A stretch of 64,000 bases of DNA, taken from the NCBI GenBank assembly GCA_963678275.1, contig OY782765.1:1364001-1428000 (forward strand), read 5' to 3'. Shown piece by piece: positions 25,365 to 34,565 of the stretch (positions are counted from its first letter, which is position 1; every line of letters starts with the position of its first letter). This stretch comes from G963677445 sp963678275 (GTDB taxonomy: Bacteria > Bacteroidota > Ignavibacteria > Ignavibacteriales > Melioribacteraceae). The notes below the pieces were generated by a model that was given only the letters and a program-made list of their open reading frames with translations, made no database searches and had not been told where the DNA came from. The translations under genes and the position numbers were made by a program.

Positions 25365-26954
25365 TTATTTGAGGAGCATCATCTTTTTGGTTAAAACATT
25401 TCCATTAACATTCAGACTGTAGAAATATATTCCGCTTGAAAGGCCGTAACCATTAAAATTAATTTGGTATGTTCCCGCTTCCTGAACATCATTTACGATT
25501 GTCGCAACAGATTCACCCAGGACGTTAAAAACGGTCATAGTAACTTTTCCTTCTTCGGCAATATTGTATTTGATTACAGTTTCAGGATTGAAAGGATTGG
25601 GATAATTCTGCTCAAGAGTATATTTATCAGGAATAGTATTATCTATCTGTTTCACACTCGTAACAAGAGTCGGCCAGATATCGAGGACCTCACTTCCCGC
25701 GGCGGTTGCCTGGATATTAAAGGAAAGATCTTCTCCCGATGGAGCGGAGTTGTCGAGAGGAGCTCCGCTGGCGCCGGGAATAGTATCGCAGCCCGGATAC
25801 CAAATACCATATTTATATGGTGAGGCGCCCTGCATAGTTCCTGCCGGGAAAGTTACATTTGCCGACCAGATATGATCGCCGGCTACCTTGTCGCCATTTT
25901 CTCCGGAGTCATTAATGACAATACAGTTTGAATCAGCGGCTACAGTATCAGCGAGTGTCCAGTTTCCTCCCCAGCCTCCAAATGCTGTTGAAGCCCCTTT
26001 GATAATGCCAAGAGTAACTTCATCACGAGGAATTTCGGAACCATCATACCTGTTGGCCGAACCTTCAACCAGATTAACCTGGAATAGAACTGTAATATCT
26101 GAAGAGAGAGGAAGGCCGAGAGGTGTTATATTAGGCTGAATAACATCCATTGTCCAGGATGTGCCATCTTCTTCAAAAATTATCGGTCTGTTTGCCGAGG
26201 TTTCCCATCCGGTATTGCTGAATCTTTCGTCCGGGGAAGCTTTAAATTTAAACCCTGTTCCATTGCCCGCGACAGCCCCTTCAGGCAATTCAATGGTCAG
26301 TGTAGTTGTATACAACCCGACCATAAAGGGATCTGGTGTCATAATAGGATCGCCATCAACAAGAATCGCGTCAAAAATATTCGGATCATTCGCGTCTCCC
26401 CAGAATCCTTTTACTTCCATTATATCTCCCGCGTCGGGATCAAAAAATCCAACGCCGGTTCCAAGCATACTTGAAAGATCGGCCTGGAAGGTTATTGTGT
26501 TCTGAACACCAACTCCGGTCTGGATCATTGTAATCCAGGGCTCAATAGGATCAAGATCAACAACCGATCCATTATCCTGGAAAACATAAGCGTGGCCGTC
26601 ATAACCCGTGACCGGATTCGCGCTTTCCCATCCGCCGTCAACAAAATCTTCATCCGGGTATGCTTTGAATTTCCATCTCGCCGAATCACCGACAACCATA
26701 TCGGGCGTCGTGGTAATTTCAAGGGTTACCGTATAATGCATCGCGTTATTGGGGTCCTGAAGCATTTCTCTGTCGCCAACTACAGATATATCGCCGTTAT
26801 CCCAGTTAAGACCCTCAAGCTTTAACCCGTGTGTTCCCGGTGTAAATCCCTGTTCGCTCAGAACAGAAATATCGGCAACAAAAGTTACAGTATTTGTGAC
26901 CTGCGCGAATGATACGCAGGAGATTAAAACAAGTAGAAATAATACTTTTTTCAT
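25365..26954 (-). CDS. Secreted protein with repeated carbohydrate-binding-like domains and T9SS domain
   Basis: 529 residues. Signal peptide MKKVLFLLVLISCVSFAQ, then two similar beta-sandwich units: one at ~20-145 with TFVADISVLSEQGFTPGTHG and WKFKAYPDEDFVDGGWE, one at ~150-270 with ITFQADLSSMLGTGVGFFD and FKFKASPDERFSNTGWE. A third, different beta domain (~280-430) has VTLGIIKGASTAFGGWGGNW. The C-terminus is a T9SS domain (LEQNYPNPFNPETVIKYNI, ending TKKMMLLK). The paired 'FKA-PDE-F--GGWE' motif resembles starch-binding and SusE/SusF-like modules, so surface glycan binding is likely. I see no catalytic residues. It is 18 bases from the PorV gene. Confidence 0.8.
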   Translation of the reverse strand: MKKVLFLLVLISCVSFAQVTNTVTFVADISVLSEQGFTPGTHGLKLEGLNWDNGDISVVGDREMLQDPNNAMHYTVTLEITTTPDMVVGDSARWKFKAYPDEDFVDGGWESANPVTGYDGHAYVFQDNGSVVDLDPIEPWITMIQTGVGVQNTITFQADLSSMLGTGVGFFDPDAGDIMEVKGFWGDANDPNIFDAILVDGDPIMTPDPFMVGLYTTTLTIELPEGAVAGNGTGFKFKASPDERFSNTGWETSANRPIIFEEDGTSWTMDVIQPNITPLGLPLSSDITVLFQVNLVEGSANRYDGSEIPRDEVTLGIIKGASTAFGGWGGNWTLADTVAADSNCIVINDSGENGDKVAGDHIWSANVTFPAGTMQGASPYKYGIWYPGCDTIPGASGAPLDNSAPSGEDLSFNIQATAAGSEVLDIWPTLVTSVKQIDNTIPDKYTLEQNYPNPFNPETVIKYNIAEEGKVTMTVFNVLGESVATIVNDVQEAGTYQINFNGYGLSSGIYFYSLNVNGNVLTKKMMLLK

Positions 26955-26972
26955 ACTATTGTCCTTAATTTA

Positions 26973-27971
26973 TTAGAAACCAATTGATAATGAATATCTT
27001 AATAAGTCGTCAAATTTGCCAAAATCGGTATAACTGAAATCGGCCTGTAAAAACAATGTGCCAAAATATTTTCTCAGACCAACGCCGGCAGTCAGCCCTT
27101 CTTCAGCATAATTTTTAAATATTGAGCTGTAACCACCCCTGATAAACAACATTTCACTCCAGCCAAGCTCAGCGCCGGCGTTAATATAGGAGTTATTGTT
27201 ATTTGGCATCAGGGCGTCGGCCGCTACTGTAAACTGCCATTCACCCGAATTTATCACTTTTATCGCGCTGCCAATAGTAAAGAGAAGGGGAAGTTCCCAC
27301 GAATCGGTATCCAGTTTCGAGGTTATCGTCTGGTTGTTGCCTGCATTATCGGGATCAATATCTATCGGCTGAAGCAAATCTTTTCCATCGAGTTTCATCT
27401 CTGTGCCGAAATTTGAAATATTCATTCCGATCTGGAAACCCTGGAATTCAGTTTTAAATAATAGCCCGACATCAAAAGCGAAGGCGCTGGCAGATTCATG
27501 CCATATCGCCTGCCTGATATATTTTGCCGTTCCGCCGATAGAAAAACGATCTGTCAGATTACGGGCATACGAAAGACCGATAGCCAGATCATTCGCGCTC
27601 CAGTTTTGTCCGGTGCCATTTGGGTCCTCTTCGGTAGTAATTTCCTCTTCGCCGTAATCGAGCTGATAAACACTTATTGCCACCGCGCTGTTTTCATCAA
27701 GGGCAAAACGCAGCCCGGCCCAGTCGAGATTTGTATCAAGCAGCCATTCCGAATGTATAATTGAAACCTCATTTTTTCTCATGGCCGCTAACCCCGAAGG
27801 ATTCCAGAATGCCGAGGTTACATCATCCGAGAGAGCCACGAACGCTCCTCCCATAGAGCTGGCCCTCGCGCCAACCGGAATTGAAAGGAAATTTGCCGCC
27901 GTGGTTCCAACCTTGTCCTGAGATAATATCAGGGATGAAGTCAGCAGAAATATTATTAAAATTCTTTTCAT
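26973..27971 (-). CDS. PorV/PorQ-family outer-membrane protein (module A)
   Basis: 332 residues. Signal peptide MKRILIIFLLTSSLILSQ, then the family opening GTTAANFLSIPVGARASSMG with GAFVALSDDVTSAFWNPSGLA, followed by ~14 amphipathic strands and a barrel end, LLRYSLSIGF. In T9SS organisms PorV collects cargo at the translocon for attachment; many lineage-specific paralogues exist. Genes before and after it encode T9SS cargo (26 and 18 bases apart), which suggests a dedicated shuttle for this locus. The paralogue at 48620-49594 occupies the same place in module B. Confidence 0.88.
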   Translation of the reverse strand: MKRILIIFLLTSSLILSQDKVGTTAANFLSIPVGARASSMGGAFVALSDDVTSAFWNPSGLAAMRKNEVSIIHSEWLLDTNLDWAGLRFALDENSAVAISVYQLDYGEEEITTEEDPNGTGQNWSANDLAIGLSYARNLTDRFSIGGTAKYIRQAIWHESASAFAFDVGLLFKTEFQGFQIGMNISNFGTEMKLDGKDLLQPIDIDPDNAGNNQTITSKLDTDSWELPLLFTIGSAIKVINSGEWQFTVAADALMPNNNNSYINAGAELGWSEMLFIRGGYSSIFKNYAEEGLTAGVGLRKYFGTLFLQADFSYTDFGKFDDLLRYSLSIGF

Positions 27972-27997
27972 ATCTATTACCTGTTGTCAGATTTCCA

Positions 27998-30900
27998 TTA
28001 TTTAATTATTGCCAGTTTTCCGGTTTTCTTTAGTCCCAGATCTTCAGCTTCAACTATGTAAAAGTAAACGCCGTAAGAAACATCAAGTCCTTCGCGTGTT
28101 TTAAGGTCCCATGTGACAGTGCCATTCTCAAGCGCGCCATCATGCTGAATCTCATTGATAAAGGTTCCAGCCGAGTTATAGATAGTAATTTTGCAGGCCG
28201 GAGGAAGATTAATAAAATGAATCACTCTTTCTCCCCTGCCCCTGATCTGGTATGGAAGAGGCTTTTCAAACTTGTTAGTAACAACATAGGGATTAGGAAC
28301 AGCTTTTATTTTATCAAGCTGATCTTTAGCAGATTCGGCGTTAAACTCCGCCTTTGAGGTGCTGAATGAAAATATATCAGCGCTGCTGACAGGTTTATTC
28401 AGGATTATCGACAAGGTATCGCCTGTTGTAAGAGCCTGGTTAAATCCTGTTGAGTCAGCGAAGAAATCGAGATACCAGGTAAAGTTGCTCGTATCCTGGT
28501 TCAGCATAATAACCCTGTCAAGATTATTCAGAGAATCGTCACCGGACATGAAAAGGAAAGGCACTTTTTTCACTTCACTTTCAGTTACATCATATATTTC
28601 AAAATTGGTATTTATCGAAGGCCTGTTCACACCAAGCACATTGCCTACAGTCGGTTTGTCATAAGTATCGGTAAAAATGAATTCATAATCTCTCGCCACC
28701 CGGTCGCCAAGGGGGAATCCCTGAAAATTAAAGACGGCGATAGTATAACGCAACTGATGCTCATAAGTGTTATTAAATCCCGACTTATCGCGGTTGAGCC
28801 TGATACTGTCTACACTCTGAAAATCAGTGTTAAATGAGAGGGTAACACCATTAAACACCTCACCTTTATCTTCCGTGAGCGCCTTTCCGGTTGTCACAAT
28901 TTCGCCTGTTTCACTGTTTGTAACGGTAAAAGATTCCGCCAGTCCTACTCCCTGTGATATCGAATCAGTGAAGGTCACTTCATAAGCGGCGTCTTCAATT
29001 CTGACCGGGTCCACTACTGAAAAGTAGGGTATATAGGATGAACCTCCGCTTACACGGTCGAGCATGATTCCCGATTCAGGCGCTACATAACCCGAAACGG
29101 GGGCCGAAGGTGTGGCAGCGGCTGTATTCTGATCGAGCTGCAATACTCCGGCGGCGTCAAGATAGATAGACTTGGTGTTTTCTGACGGAAAAATATCACT
29201 CGAAGTCTGACCCCTGTCATAAGCAACAACCGCGTAATAGTATGTTTTACCATTTATAACATCAGTATCGGTAAAAGTATTTTTGATTCCGCTGTCTTCA
29301 CCAAGGTAATAGGGCATTCCTTCCATAAGGGAATATAATGTCTCACCCGGCAGGAAATAACCTTTGATTCCGTTTTTCAAATCAAACTGAGCTTCCGGCT
29401 GATGCCAGCGTGTATAACCGAGACCATCTGTTATCACAAAAGCGTCTGTAAAATCAGGATCAGTGCCTTTATATATCTTATATCCTTCAAAATCCTGTTC
29501 TTTGGTAGTAAAATCAATTGATGTTTCCGCTATGCTGTCCCAATAGAGTGTAACCTTTCCATCTCCTGCAACAGCGTGGACAGTTGGTTTTTCCGGCGGT
29601 TTGGGGAAATTATAATTTGAGTTATATATCATCTGGGCAATTCGTTTGGTTTTGAATATGCCGTTGCGGTCGTCACCGAAGGCGAGGGCCAGTGAAAACC
29701 TCTCTGTCTCTCCCGGCAGCAACGGAAAATATCCTGAGCCGTAAACAAAGTCCCCATCTTCACCTCTGATCGCCACATTATTCTGGATAGAGCGGGGCAC
29801 ATCAAAATGTCCGGGACGCATCCTCCGCCACATATCCTCCTCATCGCTCATTACGATATCACCCGAAGGAACAAAATACTGGAAACTGGTTAGCCCAATC
29901 TGATCAGATTCTTCTACGTCAGTTTTATCAAAATTAGGCTCGCCAAATGTGGGCATTCCATCGTTTTCACCCGCGTCCATAGTTCCTTCTTTTCCATCTT
30001 CTCCAACATCATCATATTCAGCGAACCAGTCATTATCATTATCTATTCCGTCACTCCTCGATTCATCGATCATATCGTCATCTGTACCAATAGCATTCAC
30101 AAAATCTATATACTGAAGAGGATTCAGGGTATCAATCAGCACCTCACCGGTGGTTGCGTCTTCTTTATACTGTTTGAAGTGAACCTGGTAGTTTTCATCT
30201 ATAAGTCCATCCAGATCATTATCAAAACCGTCGAGAGCGTTGTCATTCAGTTTTGGCCCCCGGTTTGTCATAATCAGGTTACCTTCGGCAAGATTTGTAA
30301 TACCGGCGTAAAGTTTATATTCCTTGCCGAGGGAATAAACCACCGCGCTGTCGGCAGGCATAACGTATATGCTTCTTTTGTATGTTCCAGGTTCAATAAG
30401 CACCAGCTCATCACCCTCCTGCACGGTATGGTTAAGAAAACTCGCTTCGGAAAAATATGGAGCCGTGTTGGGATAATTCCTTAAATCACCGTCATTATCG
30501 ATTCCGTCATACTGGTTTCCCGGCGATTCGAGAAAGGCGTAAGCGATATAACCAACCTGCGATGGCGAGGGCTGCCAGTCCGGGTTGGATGATGGACTGA
30601 TATAACCGTCAAAATCCCATGAGTATGTTATAGCTTCACGAATATCGAAGAATGAAACGTCATCATTCCATTCATCACCCGCGCCGCCGACATAAGTGCC
30701 GACTATAGTCCCGAAAGCGGCCTGATCATATATTGTTGTGCCGATATTATTTATTTCATATAACCAGAAGATCACATCCTGAGCGAGAAAATTATTCCAT
30801 TGAAGCCCCCTGACCATCATTCTCAGCGCCGCTCCTTTTCTGGTTGCGTCAGCGCTGTCGGGAAGGAAATTGTAACGGTTGTACATTTTTTCATCCTGGT

Positions 30901-31480
30901 TGTCATCCATCCAGAAATAACTCTCCTGGTCCGCATTCAACTGTCCTCTACCAAAATATCCATTCCACTCGGCGTAACCATCTTCATCAAGCCAGTCCGG
31001 ATGATCAGGCCAGTAACTCGGCCATGATTCCGGCTGATGACTCATTGCCACACCCTTCCCTATTTCATTAAGTGTATCATTGGCAAAGCCCGGAATTGGT
31101 TCAAAACCCCAAAAAGTGCCTCCACCCGGCGCGTAATCTCCTCCGCCGGGGCGTGAAACGGGAGTGATGATAACACTGTGAAGAGTGTCAGCGACTTCAT
31201 CGCCATAATAATTTTTAATAGGCAGCCTAACCCCCACAAGCGGAGAAACATCACCGACATAAGCGTTCGCGTCATATTTCCAGGCGCCACGCGGGCCCTG
31301 GTCCTCAGGCTGGGCAATCATACCAAAATTGGTAAAAACAGTCCGCACCTGGTTACCCCGGTGAACACCAACTTTTCTGAATGTCGGATCACCCCGCCTT
31401 ATATTCTGCGCGAATGAAAAAGTATTCAGCAGAAAGAAACAAAGAAAAACGGATAAAATTATTTTCACTTTCATATTCAT
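27998..31480 (-). CDS. Large T9SS cargo protein with Fn3 domain and FlgD-like sorting domain (module A)
   Basis: About 1160 residues. ATG 31480 gives a clean signal peptide (MKVKIILSVFLCFFLLN within the first 20); the TTG frame from 31495 overlaps the receptor stop. The body has acidic, calcium-loop-like strings (GIDNDGDLRNYP, DDGLIDEN-like, GIDNDNDWFAEYDD), then an Fn3-like domain at ~650-790 (PPEKPTVHAVAGDGKVTLYW). The end is a FlgD-like sorting domain: KAVPNPYVVTNKFE, RVIHFINLPPACKITIYNS, closing TGKLAIIK. The short form in module B shares this end. No catalytic motif is visible. I infer a surface receptor or partner of the adjacent TonB receptor. Confidence 0.82.
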   Translation of the reverse strand: MNMKVKIILSVFLCFFLLNTFSFAQNIRRGDPTFRKVGVHRGNQVRTVFTNFGMIAQPEDQGPRGAWKYDANAYVGDVSPLVGVRLPIKNYYGDEVADTLHSVIITPVSRPGGGDYAPGGGTFWGFEPIPGFANDTLNEIGKGVAMSHQPESWPSYWPDHPDWLDEDGYAEWNGYFGRGQLNADQESYFWMDDNQDEKMYNRYNFLPDSADATRKGAALRMMVRGLQWNNFLAQDVIFWLYEINNIGTTIYDQAAFGTIVGTYVGGAGDEWNDDVSFFDIREAITYSWDFDGYISPSSNPDWQPSPSQVGYIAYAFLESPGNQYDGIDNDGDLRNYPNTAPYFSEASFLNHTVQEGDELVLIEPGTYKRSIYVMPADSAVVYSLGKEYKLYAGITNLAEGNLIMTNRGPKLNDNALDGFDNDLDGLIDENYQVHFKQYKEDATTGEVLIDTLNPLQYIDFVNAIGTDDDMIDESRSDGIDNDNDWFAEYDDVGEDGKEGTMDAGENDGMPTFGEPNFDKTDVEESDQIGLTSFQYFVPSGDIVMSDEEDMWRRMRPGHFDVPRSIQNNVAIRGEDGDFVYGSGYFPLLPGETERFSLALAFGDDRNGIFKTKRIAQMIYNSNYNFPKPPEKPTVHAVAGDGKVTLYWDSIAETSIDFTTKEQDFEGYKIYKGTDPDFTDAFVITDGLGYTRWHQPEAQFDLKNGIKGYFLPGETLYSLMEGMPYYLGEDSGIKNTFTDTDVINGKTYYYAVVAYDRGQTSSDIFPSENTKSIYLDAAGVLQLDQNTAAATPSAPVSGYVAPESGIMLDRVSGGSSYIPYFSVVDPVRIEDAAYEVTFTDSISQGVGLAESFTVTNSETGEIVTTGKALTEDKGEVFNGVTLSFNTDFQSVDSIRLNRDKSGFNNTYEHQLRYTIAVFNFQGFPLGDRVARDYEFIFTDTYDKPTVGNVLGVNRPSINTNFEIYDVTESEVKKVPFLFMSGDDSLNNLDRVIMLNQDTSNFTWYLDFFADSTGFNQALTTGDTLSIILNKPVSSADIFSFSTSKAEFNAESAKDQLDKIKAVPNPYVVTNKFEKPLPYQIRGRGERVIHFINLPPACKITIYNSAGTFINEIQHDGALENGTVTWDLKTREGLDVSYGVYFYIVEAEDLGLKKTGKLAIIK

Positions 31481-31487
31481 TCTTTTT

Positions 31488-34265
31488 TTATTCAAAATTT
31501 AGGGTGAATCCGATCTCAATTCTGCGAGGCTCCGAATAGAATGTCGGATTTCTGTAATATTCATCAAGTGTATTAATTATTTCCGGCTTGCCTCCCTGTC
31601 TTCTCAGGTATTCTGTCAGGGTAAAATCGGCTGTGCCGCTGTCGCTGTAAACATTTACTTCATTGCGGATATCAAATACATTATATATTCTGGTGAATAT
31701 TGTCATTTTCATAAAATCGAAAGGATAAAAGTCATAATATCCCCTGAGATCAAGATTTACTGTGGAGGGCTTAAGCTCGCTGTTGTTTAGCAGCTTGGAT
31801 AAGTTCATCGACTGCGATGGTGTGTAAGGAAAACCGCTTCCAAACTGACCTATCAGGCTGAATCCGCAGTTTGATGTGGAATAATTAAAGGTTCCGTTGA
31901 CTGTGTGTGTCTGGTCCCAGTCGAGACGAATAAGCTGAATTTCAGGCTGCACGCCACCCGCGAGCTGATTGCGCGTGGCATTCGGATCAGAGGCATTACC
32001 TTTAGCCGACTGAAGTGTGTAATCGAGCGAGGCGCTCCAGTTATCTGAAAATCTTTTATTCACGCTCAGTATTATTCCTTTAATAAATCCGAAATCGCTG
32101 TTTACATACTGGCTGTATTTATTGGTGCCTCCGAATATATAAATTTCATCGGCACGGGTGCCGGTCAGGTCTCTTACATCTCTGATATACCCGGTAAGAT
32201 CGATGGAAATATTTTCCGTAATCGCCTGCTGAACACCGATCTCACCGCTTATTGTCTGCTCAGGTTTCAGGTCGGGATTTCCCGCGATTCCAAGGTTTCC
32301 GGTTCCATAATCAAATTTGTATTCAGGATTGCTGTAAAGCAGGTAGTAGCGTGGCACCTGGAAAAAGTGGCCGTACGAAAAATGAACAACGCCCTGGTCG
32401 GTAATCGGGAAAGCGATTCCAAGCCTCGGGCTTAACTGGTATTTTGCCGTTGCCTCTTTGTACCAGTATCTCCTCCGTTCTTCGAGAGTTTTGGCAATAT
32501 TTTCCGGTTTTCTCGGCCTGTAAATATCAGGATCGGAAGGATCGGTTAATATTTTTCCATCCGGTTCAAAATAGTCAAAGCGTACGCCAATATTGACGAT
32601 CATTTCGTCAAGTTCTATTTTATCCTGAATATAAAATGAGAATTCCATCGGTTTGGAAATAAATGTATTGACCGACATATTTTCATCAGGATTGTTTATA
32701 TCGGGAGCCCTTACCCTTACGAAGGGATTGCCTGTTATCTGTGGCTCCGAAATACCATCCTCCCCCGGATCAAAAATTCCGTTTTCATTTCTGTCTATCC
32801 ACGTCAGCAGGTTAGCGCTGTATTCGCTTAGTGTCCTGAGTTTGAGGTCCACACCGGTTTTAATCTGATGAATGCGGGTAACCTGTGAAGTGAAATCCAG
32901 CTTCACACCATATTCATCGGTCACTCTTCTGTATCTTCCCTTATACTCCCCGCCGGTGTTAAAACTTGGCATTTCGGCAGGTTCCTGGTCAAGCAGCCTG
33001 TTGTGAGTCCATGCGGGATCGTCAAGATCTTCGTGCACGAAATGTTTATACTCCTTGAAAAAATTTGAAAAATTCAGGGTATAAAATGTTGAGGAGGAAA
33101 GAGCGTGTGTAATTCCAAGAATATTGGTATTGGACCATCTGAATCTTTTGTACCTGCCATCAGGATTCAGCACCATTTCATGATTGTAATCCTGGTAACG
33201 TATTTTATCAAGGATATTTGTATAATTAATTTTTACTCCCGCGAAAGGATTAATGGTAATTTTTCCCTGGACATATATTTTTTCATTCCAGTTCATATTG
33301 ACAATTTCACCATCGCCCGTTTTTTCGATAACATATCTTTCATCGAGCGGAGCCGCGGGATCAAGATTAGTTGTAATATCCCAGGGATTATACTCTCTTT
33401 TTCCATTCAGCCAGCCTCCGAAATAAACATATCGGGAATTGAGGAAATAAGAAACATAATTTTTATATATCGGTCCATATATAGTCCCGTTAAAATTGAG
33501 AATATTTACCGGATCGAAACTATCTATATCCCTGAATATCTGGGTTCGCGTGCTGAAATAATCGCCGAAATAGGTGGTAAATGATCCGCCTGTTTCAATT
33601 CCTCCCTCTTTTGTGGCAAGGTTTACCACACCTGAAAGAGCGCGGCCATATTCAGCGTTAAAGGCGCCGCTTATAAACTGCATTTCCTGTATGGCGCTTG
33701 TATTCACATCAATTACCGTTGAACCATCAAAAACATCAGTTATCTGCACACCATCAATTGAGTACATAATTTCGCCGCTTCGGCCGCCTCTTACCTTTCC
33801 GCCGACCACTCCCGCCTGGAGTTCCAGCACTTCTGAAAATTCAGTTACGGGCAACGCCTCAATTTCTTCGGTTCCCACAAGAGCTGTAGAAGCTGTAAGG
33901 TCTTTCGTTATCATCGGCTTTTCAGCCACAACGATAACATCCTCTGCCAGTTCGAGGCTTTCCTGCTCAAGCTCCATATCAATTTTAGTTGTCAGATCAA
34001 TAGAAACCTGTACATCCTTTAAGACAACAGTCCTGTAACCAACAGCGGATATTCGCAGGGTATATTTGCCGGGCCTTACATTTAATATCGCGTAATAACC
34101 TTCTATATCGGCAGCGGCGCCCATATTGGTTGCTTCAATGCCGACATTCACGAAAGGAACCGGCTCACCGCTTTCCTTTTCAGTTATCTGCCCCGCTATT
34201 TTTCCGGTTTGTGAATATAACGCTGATGTTAAAAACAGGAATAATAGTAGTAATTTTTTTCTCAT
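31488..34265 (-). CDS. SusC-like TonB-dependent receptor (module A)
   Basis: 925 residues from ATG 34265 with AAGGAAA 6 bases upstream; the 34286 start adds seven residues before the signal peptide. Order: signal peptide MRKKLLLLFLFLTSALYS, CarboxypepD-regulatory-like domain (GKIAGQITEKESGEPVPFVN to VSAVGYR-like ISAVGYRTVVLKDVQV, ~20-105), plug (~115-225, LQAGVVGGKVRGGRSGEIMY with SIDGVQITD), then a 22-strand-type barrel ending RRIEIGFTLNFE. Such receptors import large ligands, often glycans, driven by TonB. No SusD lies beside it; the next gene is a T9SS cargo, starting before this gene's context ends (7-base spacing). Confidence 0.9.
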   Translation of the reverse strand: MRKKLLLLFLFLTSALYSQTGKIAGQITEKESGEPVPFVNVGIEATNMGAAADIEGYYAILNVRPGKYTLRISAVGYRTVVLKDVQVSIDLTTKIDMELEQESLELAEDVIVVAEKPMITKDLTASTALVGTEEIEALPVTEFSEVLELQAGVVGGKVRGGRSGEIMYSIDGVQITDVFDGSTVIDVNTSAIQEMQFISGAFNAEYGRALSGVVNLATKEGGIETGGSFTTYFGDYFSTRTQIFRDIDSFDPVNILNFNGTIYGPIYKNYVSYFLNSRYVYFGGWLNGKREYNPWDITTNLDPAAPLDERYVIEKTGDGEIVNMNWNEKIYVQGKITINPFAGVKINYTNILDKIRYQDYNHEMVLNPDGRYKRFRWSNTNILGITHALSSSTFYTLNFSNFFKEYKHFVHEDLDDPAWTHNRLLDQEPAEMPSFNTGGEYKGRYRRVTDEYGVKLDFTSQVTRIHQIKTGVDLKLRTLSEYSANLLTWIDRNENGIFDPGEDGISEPQITGNPFVRVRAPDINNPDENMSVNTFISKPMEFSFYIQDKIELDEMIVNIGVRFDYFEPDGKILTDPSDPDIYRPRKPENIAKTLEERRRYWYKEATAKYQLSPRLGIAFPITDQGVVHFSYGHFFQVPRYYLLYSNPEYKFDYGTGNLGIAGNPDLKPEQTISGEIGVQQAITENISIDLTGYIRDVRDLTGTRADEIYIFGGTNKYSQYVNSDFGFIKGIILSVNKRFSDNWSASLDYTLQSAKGNASDPNATRNQLAGGVQPEIQLIRLDWDQTHTVNGTFNYSTSNCGFSLIGQFGSGFPYTPSQSMNLSKLLNNSELKPSTVNLDLRGYYDFYPFDFMKMTIFTRIYNVFDIRNEVNVYSDSGTADFTLTEYLRRQGGKPEIINTLDEYYRNPTFYSEPRRIEIGFTLNFE

Positions 34266-34301
34266 ATCTGTTTCCTTATATACCATAATTCCATGTTTCT
34301 G

Positions 34302-34317
34302 TTCAAATAAGATGCCA
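34302..34317 (-). promoter_or_regulatory. Weak -24/-12 (sigma-54) promoter candidate for the TonB receptor
   Basis: On the minus strand TGGCAT, 5 bases, TTGAA matches the -24 element well but has GA for GC at -12. It lies ~38 bases before the receptor start. It is of interest only because a sigma-54-type regulator gene is directly upstream. Confidence 0.25.
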
Positions 34318-34565
34318 TGATCAGGTTAACAGGTGATTTTTACCGCAGGTTTACCTCGTTAAGGCTAAACAGGTTTTGTACCTAACAGAATAATATACTT
34401 TTGGCCGATTATTTGGAATTGAACTATATTCTGATAGCGCTAAGGAAATTCACACCCTCTCATTTCCTGCCCAATTTTCCTGAAAAATTTTTTTTCTGTT
34501 CCGGATCAATCTTTTTTTATCTTAATGATAAAAAAAGTGTTATCATTAATACAAAAACCGTAAAC

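Noticed and set aside
33574..34038. 154-codon antisense frame within the TonB receptor
   Set aside because: Shadow frame; Thr/Ser-rich translation of the antisense strand without ribosome site.
31488..34265. Looked for a SusD gene beside either TonB receptor
   Set aside because: No lipoprotein with SusD/RagB motifs occurs in 23220-36014 or 39086-56148.
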